5,658 bases of DNA from positions 1 through 5,658 of the forward strand of contig CAIWIS010000702.1 in assembly GCA_903912795.1 (NCBI GenBank). The letters run 5' to 3'. Both the position numbers and the translations under genes were made by a program. How positions within the stretch are numbered: position 1 is the stretch's first letter; each line of letters begins with the position of its first letter. The DNA comes from an uncultured Bacteroidales bacterium (GTDB lineage: Bacteria > Bacteroidota > Bacteroidia > Bacteroidales > Paludibacteraceae). Shown piece after piece: positions 1 to 5,335 of this stretch. The notes beneath the pieces were generated by a model. It had not been told where the DNA came from and did no database searches. It worked only from the letters and a program-made list of their open reading frames with translations.

Positions 1-228
1 TAACCGAAATGCTGCCGCAGGTATTGTTACAGCCGACTCCAGTATGTAACCTGCCTCCAATTGTTCTTGTCCGAAGGGATAATGAATTAAACCATAATTC
101 AATTCGAAATACGATTTTTGCAAAGCAGCAGGTAGTTGCGAGCGGTAATCTTGCGCATTTAGTTGAATTACCAGTAAAAATATTGATACTGAAAATTGAA
201 TTCTTTTTGTTAAAAACAAATTTGTCAT
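1..228 (-). CDS. N-terminal part of an exported, probably outer-membrane protein (cut by the window edge)
   Basis: Reading leftward from an ATG at 228-226, the frame is open for 76 codons to the window edge, so the C-terminus is missing. The start MTNLFLTKRIQFSVSIFLLV, continuing IQLNAQD, is a good Sec signal peptide: basic n-region with K8 and R9, hydrophobic core about residues 11-22, and likely cleavage after the Ala of NAQ. The mature part alternates aromatic and polar residues (SYFELNYGLIHYPFGQEQLE, residues 39-58), which resembles the first strand of an outer-membrane beta-barrel. I do not recognise the family, and the barrel idea is inference. A TAnnTTTG promoter lies just upstream and gives a leader of about 12 bases. 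The gene is divergent from rluF. The plus-strand frame at 9-269 covers the same bases but reads as an unstructured peptide and is a shadow. Confidence 0.82.
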   Translation of the reverse strand, partial: MTNLFLTKRIQFSVSIFLLVIQLNAQDYRSQLPAALQKSYFELNYGLIHYPFGQEQLEAGYILESAVTIPAAAFRL

Positions 229-246
229 GCTGCATTTTTAAGTCCA

Positions 247-278
247 CAAAGTTAGTCAAAAAACAGTAATAATTGCAA
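247..278 (-). promoter_or_regulatory. Bacteroidetes-type promoter for the leftward exported-protein gene
   Basis: On the minus strand TAACTTTG (254-247) matches the -7 consensus TAnnTTTG exactly. A TTG (278-276) lies 21 bases upstream and can serve as the -33 box. The spacing is slightly longer than the commonest one. Transcription would begin near 240, about 12 bases before the ATG at 228. This supports the reading of the leftward gene as real. Confidence 0.6.
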
Positions 279-291
279 TTATTAATACTGT
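263..291. repeat. AT-rich perfect palindrome, possible operator
   Basis: TAATAATTGCAATTATTA (267-284) is identical to its own reverse complement over 18 bases. Beyond a 3-base offset (285-287), the flanks ACAG (263-266) and CTGT (288-291) extend the symmetry. The palindrome covers the proposed -33 TTG of the leftward promoter, where a dimeric repressor could act. In such AT-rich DNA a palindrome can arise by chance, so the operator role is only inference. Confidence 0.4.
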
Positions 292-401
292 AAATTCAAA
301 AGCTAACGTAAATAATGTTCGCACAGATACAAAAATTTAAATACAAAAAAAATGTAAAGCATATATTTCGCTACTTTTGATTTGCAATAGTATTAATGTT
401 T

Positions 402-432
402 TTTTTAGTATCAAAAAATGATTCTATCTTTG
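402..432 (+). promoter_or_regulatory. Bacteroidetes-type promoter for rluF
   Basis: TATCTTTG (425-432) is an exact TAnnTTTG -7 box and is the same octamer as in the rpsL promoter. At the standard 19-base spacing there is only a T-tract (402-405, TTTT), so the -33 element is weak. A start near 438-440 would leave a leader of about 15 bases before the ATG at 454. Confidence 0.6.
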
Positions 433-453
433 TAGCAAAATAACTGATATCAA

Positions 454-1431
454 ATGGCCGATAAAATTCGAATAAATAAGTATATAAGTGATAGTGGAAT
501 GTGTTCGCGCAGGCAAGCCGATAAATACATCGAAACTGGTCATGTGGTGATCAATGGGCGTAGGGCAACTATTGGCGATATGGTGTCGAAGCACGACAAA
601 GTTATGGTGAGCGGACTTTTAGTGGAGGCAAAATCCGAAGAAGAGTTGTTCTTGATGGCTTTTAATAAGCCTGTTGGCATTATTAGTACTACCGAAACTG
701 GTGTTCGCGATTCCATTATTGATTACATTGGGTATCACGAGCGCATTTTTCCGGTTGGGCGGCTGGACAAAGAATCGCAAGGGCTGATTTTCCTTACCAA
801 TAATGGTGATATTGTTAACAAAATATTGCGTGCTGGCAACAAGCACGAAAAGGAATATCTTGTCACTGTAAACAAACCAATCTCGGATGATTTTATTCGA
901 CGAATGGCTAATGGCGTTCCTATTTTAGGTGAAATGACCAAAAAATGTAAGGTTGCAAAAGAATCGGTTTATACATTTAAAATTACACTTATACAAGGGC
1001 TTAACCGTCAAATAAGGCGCATGTGCGAGTATTTTGGCTACGAAGTGCTCAAACTGGAACGTGTTCGGATTATGAATATCACCCTCAAAGGTTTACCTGT
1101 AGGTGAGTGGCGATTGGTAACTGATGATGAACTAAGAAAAATACGCTTGGCAATAGCCGATTCGAGCAACGAACAAGTAGCGGCGAAGCCAACTACGAAA
1201 ACTGTGAATGATAAAACTATTGAAAAAGCACAGCCAACCACTAAGCGACCTATTCCAAGCCGTTCAAATGCTCGCCATACATCGTTTTCGGACGCTAAGC
1301 CTCCTCGCAGAACTGAGCGGACTGTTGGCGATAATCCAAAAGCGAGAGACCTTCGTAATAAGCCATCAAGCTCAACAAGTAAAAAGTCTGATTCGGCCAG
1401 AGGACCAAAGCAAAGTAGAGGTCGAAAATAG
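454..1431 (+). CDS. rluF: 23S rRNA pseudouridine synthase, RluF type (RsuA/RluB/E/F family)
   Basis: Isomerises a uridine in RNA to pseudouridine; E. coli RluF acts on U2604 of 23S rRNA and also modifies tRNA-Tyr. An S4 RNA-binding domain spans about residues 5-58 (RINKYISDSGMCSRRQADKY at its start). The catalytic domain spans about 67-225. GRLDKESQGL (102-111) carries the catalytic Asp105, and GLNRQIRRMCEYFGYEV (182-198) is the family's second hallmark. The stretch from IFPVGRLDKESQG through RAGNKHEKEYLVTV and VPILGEMTKKCKV closely follows the E. coli RluF I remember, which is why I choose RluF over RluB or RluE. Residues about 236-325 form an extra tail rich in Lys, Arg, Ser, Thr and Pro, low complexity and probably disordered. 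The ATG start fits both the S4 domain and the promoter 22 bases upstream. The small downstream gene is 57 bases away and probably shares its transcript. Confidence 0.93.
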   Translation: MADKIRINKYISDSGMCSRRQADKYIETGHVVINGRRATIGDMVSKHDKVMVSGLLVEAKSEEELFLMAFNKPVGIISTTETGVRDSIIDYIGYHERIFPVGRLDKESQGLIFLTNNGDIVNKILRAGNKHEKEYLVTVNKPISDDFIRRMANGVPILGEMTKKCKVAKESVYTFKITLIQGLNRQIRRMCEYFGYEVLKLERVRIMNITLKGLPVGEWRLVTDDELRKIRLAIADSSNEQVAAKPTTKTVNDKTIEKAQPTTKRPIPSRSNARHTSFSDAKPPRRTERTVGDNPKARDLRNKPSSSTSKKSDSARGPKQSRGRK

Positions 1432-1488
1432 TATGAAAAAAACCGATTTTTATAATATCAATGTTTAATCTTTAAATAAGTAATTTGT

Positions 1489-1665
1489 ATGGAAGCAAAA
1501 GAAAAAGTATTAGAAGCTATGAAACAAGCAGGAGTACCTGTTAATGCAGGTAAATTAGTTGATCTCACAGGGCTCGACCGCAAAGAAGTTGATAAAGCAA
1601 TGAAGCAACTCAAAGCCGAAGAAGCAATTGTTTCGCCTAAGGTTTGTTTTTGGCAACCAAAGTGA
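1489..1665 (+). CDS. Small winged-helix-like protein (58 residues)
   Basis: An ATG at 1489 opens 58 codons ending in TGA (1663-1665). The protein begins MEAKEKVLEAMKQAGVPVNA and ends IVSPKVCFWQPK. It shows the layout of a minimal winged helix-turn-helix: helix 1 about residues 2-14 (EAKEKVLEAMKQA), helix 2 about 20-27 (AGKLVDLTG), recognition helix about 30-44 (DRKEVDKAMKQLKAE), then a short beta wing (AIVSPKVCFWQP). The pattern 'remove from target, couple to previous gene' is not evident; no other domain is present. It sits between rluF and a strong terminator with no promoter of its own that I can see, so it is probably the last gene of the rluF transcript. DNA or RNA binding is inferred from the fold pattern. 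I recall similar tiny proteins in other Bacteroidetes but can name no specific family. Regular codon use and the position support it as real. Confidence 0.78.
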   Translation: MEAKEKVLEAMKQAGVPVNAGKLVDLTGLDRKEVDKAMKQLKAEEAIVSPKVCFWQPK

Positions 1666-1690
1666 GATATTGATTTTTCAATTTTCGATC

Positions 1691-1731
1691 AAAAACCGTC
1701 TTTCTGATATTCAGATAGGCGGTTTTTGTTT
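1691..1731 (+). terminator. Intrinsic terminator of the rluF operon
   Basis: Two 17-base arms (1691-1707 and 1711-1727) pair around a TAT loop with one U.G wobble and one mismatch. The base of the stem is AAAAACCG/CGGTTTTT, and the T-run continues as TTTTTGTTT. It begins 26 bases after the small gene's stop and ends before the rpsL promoter, so it separates the two transcription units. The A-run at the other foot could also support termination from the opposite strand, but no convergent gene is visible. Confidence 0.85.
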
Positions 1732-1789
1732 GAAAATAGTACACTGAAAACAACTCACACGATTTTTTAAAATTATTTTCAAAAACATC

Positions 1790-1820
1790 TTTGTCAGTCA
1801 AAAAATTATTCATATCTTTG
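1790..1820 (+). promoter_or_regulatory. Bacteroidetes-type promoter of the str operon
   Basis: TTTG (1790-1793), a 19-base spacer and TATCTTTG (1813-1820) match the phylum's TTTG / TAnnTTTG consensus at both boxes with ideal spacing. Transcription would start near 1827, leaving an A-rich leader of about 62 bases before the rpsL ATG. That leader has no clear Shine-Dalgarno sequence, as is usual for highly expressed genes in this phylum. Confidence 0.85.
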
Positions 1821-1889
1821 CAGCCCATTTTGGAATAACTCCAAGATAACAGAAAATTAAGTAGTTAAAGTAATAAAAACAAAAGAAAG

Positions 1890-2309
1890 ATGCCTACAAT
1901 TCAACAATTAGTTAGAAAAGGAAGAGCAGAACTCATCGACAAGAGCAAATCGCCTGCTTTGGATTCATGTCCACAGCGTCGCGGTGTGTGTGTTCGTGTG
2001 TACACTACCACTCCTAAAAAACCGAACTCGGCAATGCGTAAAGTTGCACGTGTACGTTTAACTAACCAAAAAGAAGTGAATGCTTACATTCCGGGCGAAG
2101 GACACAACTTACAAGAACACTCTATCGTAATGGTACGTGGTGGTCGTGTAAAAGACCTTCCGGGAGTACGTTATCACGTGGTTCGTGGAACATTGGATAC
2201 AGCCGGAGTAAACGGTCGTACACAACGTCGTTCAAAGTACGGAGCAAAACGCCCAAAACCAGGTCAACCAGCAGCTAAAGGAGCTCCGGTTAAAGGTAAA
2301 AAGAAATAA
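1890..2309 (+). CDS. rpsL: 30S ribosomal protein S12
   Basis: S12 lies at the 30S decoding centre and helps monitor codon-anticodon pairing. The protein has 139 residues; E. coli S12 has 124. Most of the extra length is a basic C-terminal extension after SKYGAKRPKPG (residues 115-125), ending in KGKKK. The hallmark loops are intact: TTTPKKPNSAMRKVARVRL (39-57) and GGRVKDLPGVRYH (84-96). The residues where streptomycin resistance commonly arises are wild type, Lys43 and Lys88, so no S12-based resistance is predicted. Asp89, the methylthiolation target in E. coli S12, is present. It is the first gene of the str operon, directly after the promoter and leader. A gap of 229 bases, long for a ribosomal operon, follows before rpsG. 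Starting at MPTIQQLVRKGR matches the family. Confidence 0.98.
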   Translation: MPTIQQLVRKGRAELIDKSKSPALDSCPQRRGVCVRVYTTTPKKPNSAMRKVARVRLTNQKEVNAYIPGEGHNLQEHSIVMVRGGRVKDLPGVRYHVVRGTLDTAGVNGRTQRRSKYGAKRPKPGQPAAKGAPVKGKKK

Positions 2310-2316
2310 TAACTGA

Positions 2317-2375
2317 GTTGTAAAGTTTATAATGTTATACGGTTCATAAAGTTATAAGGTTATAAAGTTTATAAA
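2317..2375 (+). repeat. Degenerate tandem array of an 8-9 base unit, consensus GTT(T/C)ATAA(A/G)
   Basis: Seven consecutive units can be read: GTTGTAAA, GTTTATAAT, GTTATACG, GTTCATAAA, GTTATAAG, GTTATAAA and GTTTATAAA. The array starts 7 bases after the rpsL stop. Units vary by substitution and by single-base length changes, which points to old slippage rather than a fresh expansion. It has no strong hairpin potential, and none of the units makes a full TAnnTTTG box. I recall similar GTTTATAAG-like tracts between genes in other Bacteroidetes. Confidence 0.7.
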
Positions 2376-2538
2376 GTAAGTTCTGATTTCACTTTTCTAA
2401 AAAACAAAACTAACAAATTCAAGTTTAACAACTTGTTTGAGTTTAAAGGTAGCAGATGAAGGTTGAGTAAATGATTCAGAGGAATTGTTGAAGCAAAACT
2501 AAAGCAACCAAAAAACAAAAACGAAATTATTATTAAAG
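2376..2538 (+). other. A-rich untranslated spacer before rpsG
   Basis: No gene is supported here. The only forward ATG frames are a few codons long. The sequence contains a 6-bp hairpin, CAAGTT/AACTTG with loop TAAC, at about 2420-2435, and ends in an A-rich leader (AAAACAAAAACGAAATTATT then ATTAAAG) before the rpsG ATG. I see no TAnnTTTG promoter. In E. coli the rpsL-rpsG spacer is where S7 binds to repress its own operon. Whether this spacer does the same is unknown, and it shows no obvious likeness to the E. coli site. Confidence 0.5.
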
Positions 2539-3015
2539 ATGAGAAAATCGAAACCAAAAAAACGGGTCATCCTTCCGGATCCTGTTTTCAACGATTCGGT
2601 GGTTACAAAATTTGTAAACCACTTAATGTACGATGGTAAAAAATCAATCGCCTTCGACATTTTCTATTCGGCACTCGAAGTAGTTAAAAACAAACTACCG
2701 AATGAAGAAAAAACCTCACTTGATATCTGGAAAAAAGCCATCGAAAACATTACTCCCCTTGTGGAGGTAAAATCTCGCCGTGTTGGTGGTGCTACATTCC
2801 AGGTTCCTACTGAAATCCGTGCTGATCGCAAGGAGTCAATCTCAATGAAAAATCTTATTTTATACGCCCGTAAACGTGGTGGACGCTCGATGGCTGATAA
2901 ATTAGCTGCCGAAATCGTTGACGCATTTAACAATCAGGGTGGCGCATTTAAACGTAAGGAAGACATACACCGTATGGCTGAAGCTAACCGTGCATTTGCT
3001 CATTTTAGATTTTAA
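2539..3015 (+). CDS. rpsG: 30S ribosomal protein S7
   Basis: S7 is a primary binder of the 3' major domain of 16S rRNA. It starts assembly of the 30S head and lies next to the E site and the mRNA exit. The protein has 158 residues, normal for the family. The family signature region is VTKFVNHLMYDGKKS (22-36). KSRRVGGATFQVPTEI (78-93) is the conserved rRNA-binding beta hairpin, and MKNLILYARKRGGRSMADKLA (103-123) is the helical core. The C-terminus RMAEANRAFAHFRF is typical. MRKSKPKKR is the usual basic start, so the ATG at 2539 is right. It is separated from rpsL by a long repeat-bearing spacer and from fusA by only 39 bases. In E. coli this protein is the translational repressor of the str operon; that role here is not shown. 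Confidence 0.98.
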   Translation: MRKSKPKKRVILPDPVFNDSVVTKFVNHLMYDGKKSIAFDIFYSALEVVKNKLPNEEKTSLDIWKKAIENITPLVEVKSRRVGGATFQVPTEIRADRKESISMKNLILYARKRGGRSMADKLAAEIVDAFNNQGGAFKRKEDIHRMAEANRAFAHFRF

Positions 3016-3054
3016 TTGACAACTAACTTATAAATAAGAAATATCAATTTACAA

Positions 3055-5172
3055 ATGGCTAAAGGAGATTTAAGTTTTAATAGAAATATCGGTATCATGG
3101 CGCACATCGATGCTGGTAAAACAACTACGTCTGAACGTATCTTGTTTTATACAGGATTGACTCACAAAATTGGTGAGGTACACGATGGTGCTGCTACCAT
3201 GGACTGGATGGAACAAGAGCAGGAGCGTGGTATTACCATTACTTCGGCTGCTACAACTACTTCTTGGAATTATTTAGGTGATAAATATAAAATCAACCTT
3301 ATTGACACTCCGGGACACGTTGACTTTACTGTAGAAGTAGAGCGTTCATTACGTATCTTAGATGGTGCTGTTGCTACATTCTGTGCAGTTGGTGGTGTTG
3401 AGCCTCAATCGGAAACAGTATGGCGTCAGGCCGACAAATACAACGTGCCTCGTATTGGTTTCGTTAATAAAATGGATCGTTCGGGTGCTGATTTCTACGA
3501 AGTAATTCGTCAGATTAAAGCTGTACTTGGCGCTAAACCATGTCCTATTCAAATTCCAATTGGCGCTGAAGAAAAATTCAAAGGCGTTATTGATTTAGTG
3601 CAAATGAAAGCAATTCTTTGGCACGACGAATCGATGGGTGCTGAATATTCAGTAGAAGAAATTCCTGCTGATTTATTGGCCGAGGCGGAAGAATGGAGAG
3701 ACAAAATGTTGGAAGTTGTTGCAGAATACGACGACGTTTTAATGGAAAAATATTTTGATGATCCATCTACTATTACAGTTGATGAAATTAAAGTAGCTAT
3801 TCGTAAAGCAACATTATCAATGGAAATTAATCCAATGATTTGTGGTTCTGCTTTCAAAAACAAAGGTGTTCAAACTATGCTCGATGCTGTTTGTGCTTAC
3901 CTTCCAAGTCCGTTGGATACTCCTGAAACTATTGGTTTTGATCCACGTGATCCTGAAAAACAAGTTATTCGTCACCCTGATGCAAGCGAACCATTGTGTG
4001 CGTTGGCATTTAAGATTGCAACTGACCCTTATGTAGGTCGTCTTTGCTTCTTCAGAGTTTATTCTGGAAAACTACCTGCTGGTTCGTATGTATACAACAC
4101 ACGTTCCGAAAAGAAAGAACGTATTTCGCGTATATTCCAAATGCACTCAAACAAACAAAATCCTGTTGAATTAATTTCGGCTGGGGATATTGGTGCTGGT
4201 GTAGGATTTAAAGATATTCGTACAGGTGATACACTTTGCGACGAAGCACATCAAATAACGTTAGAGTCTATGGACTTCCCACTTCCGGTAATCGGTATCT
4301 CTATTGAGCCTAAAACTCAAAAAGACCTTGATAAATTGGGCATGGGATTGGCTAAATTAGCCGAAGAGGATCCAACATTTACAGTTCACACGCAAGAGCA
4401 ATCGGGTCAAACTATCATTAGTGGTATGGGTGAGCTTCACCTCGAAATCATTATCGACCGTTTGAAACGTGAGTTTAAAGTGGAATGTAACCAAGGTCGT
4501 CCTCAGGTTTCATACAAAGAAGCTATTTCAAAAGCAGTTGAGATCCGTGAGGTTTACAAAAAACAATCGGGTGGTCGTGGTAAATTTGCCGATATGATTG
4601 TTCGTGTAGAGCCAGCTGATAAAGACTTTGAAGGAACATTGCAATTTGTTGACGTGGTAAAAGGTGGTAATATTCCAAAAGAATATATTCCAGCAATTCA
4701 AAAAGGTTTTGCTTCGGCCATGAAAAATGGTGTGTTAGCAGGATTCCCACTTGATAAATTGAAAGTAACTGTAATTGATGGTTCATACCACGCAGTTGAC
4801 TCGGATCAATTATCATTCGAAATTTGTGCTCAAATGGCGTATAAAGAAGCTTGTGCAAAAGCCAAACCAATTCTGTTGGAACCAATCATGAAAATGGAAG
4901 TGGTAACACCTGAAGAAAGTATGGGTGATGTTATTGGTGACTTGAACAAACGTCGTGGACAAGTTGAAGGAATGGAATCGAGCCGCACCGGTGCACGTAT
5001 AGTAAAAGCAAAAGTGCCATTGGCCGAAACTTTTGGATATGTAACTGCATTGCGTACCATTTCGTCAGGTCGTGCAACATCAACCATGGAATTTGATCAT
5101 TATGCTGAAGTTTCGAGTTCAATTGCTAAAGAAGTAGTTGCCGAAGCCAAAGGTAAAGTGGAATTATTGTAA
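3055..5172 (+). CDS. fusA: Translation elongation factor G
   Basis: EF-G is the GTPase that moves tRNAs and mRNA after peptide transfer, and with RRF it recycles ribosomes. The 705 residues cover all five domains. The G domain motifs are complete: AHIDAGKT (16-23, P-loop), RGITITSA (58-65, switch), DTPGHVDF (84-91, with catalytic His88), NKMDR (138-142) and GSAFKNKG (264-271). Domain II begins near 312 (EPLCALAFK). Domain III carries GMGELHLEI (457-465). The domain IV tip has GGNIPKEYIPAIQKGF (537-552) and SYHAVDSDQLSF (577-588). Domain V includes EPIMKMEVVTPEESMGDVIG (609-628) and GYVTALRTISSGRA (661-674). The intact catalytic motifs and the str-operon site mark it as the main translocase rather than a divergent paralogue. 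A C/G-rich palindromic repeat starts directly at its stop codon. Confidence 0.98.
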   Translation: MAKGDLSFNRNIGIMAHIDAGKTTTSERILFYTGLTHKIGEVHDGAATMDWMEQEQERGITITSAATTTSWNYLGDKYKINLIDTPGHVDFTVEVERSLRILDGAVATFCAVGGVEPQSETVWRQADKYNVPRIGFVNKMDRSGADFYEVIRQIKAVLGAKPCPIQIPIGAEEKFKGVIDLVQMKAILWHDESMGAEYSVEEIPADLLAEAEEWRDKMLEVVAEYDDVLMEKYFDDPSTITVDEIKVAIRKATLSMEINPMICGSAFKNKGVQTMLDAVCAYLPSPLDTPETIGFDPRDPEKQVIRHPDASEPLCALAFKIATDPYVGRLCFFRVYSGKLPAGSYVYNTRSEKKERISRIFQMHSNKQNPVELISAGDIGAGVGFKDIRTGDTLCDEAHQITLESMDFPLPVIGISIEPKTQKDLDKLGMGLAKLAEEDPTFTVHTQEQSGQTIISGMGELHLEIIIDRLKREFKVECNQGRPQVSYKEAISKAVEIREVYKKQSGGRGKFADMIVRVEPADKDFEGTLQFVDVVKGGNIPKEYIPAIQKGFASAMKNGVLAGFPLDKLKVTVIDGSYHAVDSDQLSFEICAQMAYKEACAKAKPILLEPIMKMEVVTPEESMGDVIGDLNKRRGQVEGMESSRTGARIVKAKVPLAETFGYVTALRTISSGRATSTMEFDHYAEVSSSIAKEVVAEAKGKVELL

Positions 5173-5201
5173 AAGCCCCCTAAATCCCCCGATGGGGGAC
5201 T
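5173..5201 (+). repeat. C/G-rich palindromic repeat, copy A (start of an inverted pair)
   Basis: The copy reads AAGCCCCCTAAATCCCCC then GATGGGGGACT and begins on the base after the fusA TAA. Its core folds by itself: TCCCCC and GGGGGA (5185-5199) pair across a GAT loop. A short T-run (5201-5204) follows, so it could act as a weak fusA terminator or as an mRNA 3'-end barrier. It matches the reverse complement of copy B (5300-5328) at 27 of 29 bases; the two differences are in the loop. I recall this CCCCCTAAATCCCCC motif as an abundant intergenic repeat in many Bacteroidetes. Confidence 0.85.
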
Positions 5202-5222
5202 TTTGGAGTTTAAAATAAATTT

Positions 5223-5252
5223 TTCTGATTAGTGAATGACTCTTAATCAGGA
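5223..5252 (+). other. Hairpin inside the fusA-rpsJ spacer
   Basis: TTCTGATTA (5223-5231) can pair with TAATCAGGA (5244-5252) over 9 bp including one U.G wobble, with a 12-base loop. It is not followed by a T-run, so it is not a standard terminator. It lies between the two C/G-rich repeats and would sit in the loop if they paired with each other. No function is known to me. Confidence 0.4.
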
Positions 5253-5299
5253 ATAATACAGAAAATAATATATTAACAATTTAAAAATTGCTTACTGAT

Positions 5300-5328
5300 A
5301 GTCCCCCTTTGGGGGATTTAGGGGGCTT
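5300..5328 (-). repeat. C/G-rich palindromic repeat, copy B (opposite orientation, next to the rpsJ start)
   Basis: This is the reverse-complement copy of the repeat at 5173-5201: AGTCCCCCTTTGGGGG then ATTTAGGGGGCTT. It folds locally (TCCCCC/GGGGGA, 5302-5316, loop TTT) or can pair with copy A to give a stem of about 29 bp. It ends 7 bases before the rpsJ ATG, inside the area a ribosome must bind. Translated in the rpsJ frame it gives the peptide SPPLGDLGGL, which is a false N-terminal extension. Confidence 0.85.
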
Positions 5329-5335
5329 AAACATT

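Noticed and set aside
9..269. Plus-strand 86-codon frame at the left edge
   Set aside because: It is the shadow of the minus-strand signal-peptide gene, shows no domain pattern, and runs through the opposite gene's promoter.
281..397. ATTAATACT (281-289) and AGTATTAAT (389-397) as distant inverted repeats
   Set aside because: Nine bases of A/T-rich sequence about 100 bases apart are easily expected by chance here.
1208..1468. Plus-strand 86-codon frame overlapping the rluF tail, ending in an 11-codon ATG frame (1433-1468)
   Set aside because: It is out of frame with rluF in low-complexity sequence. The short end piece MKKTDFYNINV has nothing to support translation.
1637..1828. Minus-strand 63-codon frame between the small gene and rpsL
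   Set aside because: It reads through the terminator hairpin and the rpsL promoter and has no protein-like features.
1890..2309. Possible streptomycin-resistance changes in S12
   Set aside because: Lys43 and Lys88 and the surrounding PKKPNS and GRVKDLPG loops are wild type.
2369..2557. Minus-strand 62-codon frame with a hydrophobic, signal-like start (MVSIFSSLIIISFLFFGCFS)
   Set aside because: The hydrophobicity comes from reading an A-rich leader backwards. Its start lies inside rpsG, and it runs into the octamer repeat array.
4523..4885. Minus-strand 120-codon frame inside fusA
   Set aside because: It lies wholly within the conserved EF-G coding region and is an antisense shadow without domain features.
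5216..5223. TAAATTTT as a possible -7 box for rpsJ
   Set aside because: It lacks the final G of TAnnTTTG and has no TTTG at suitable spacing upstream.
5173..5328. CRISPR array or transposon ends
   Set aside because: There are only two copies, in opposite orientation, with no regular spacers, no transposase gene and no visible target duplication.
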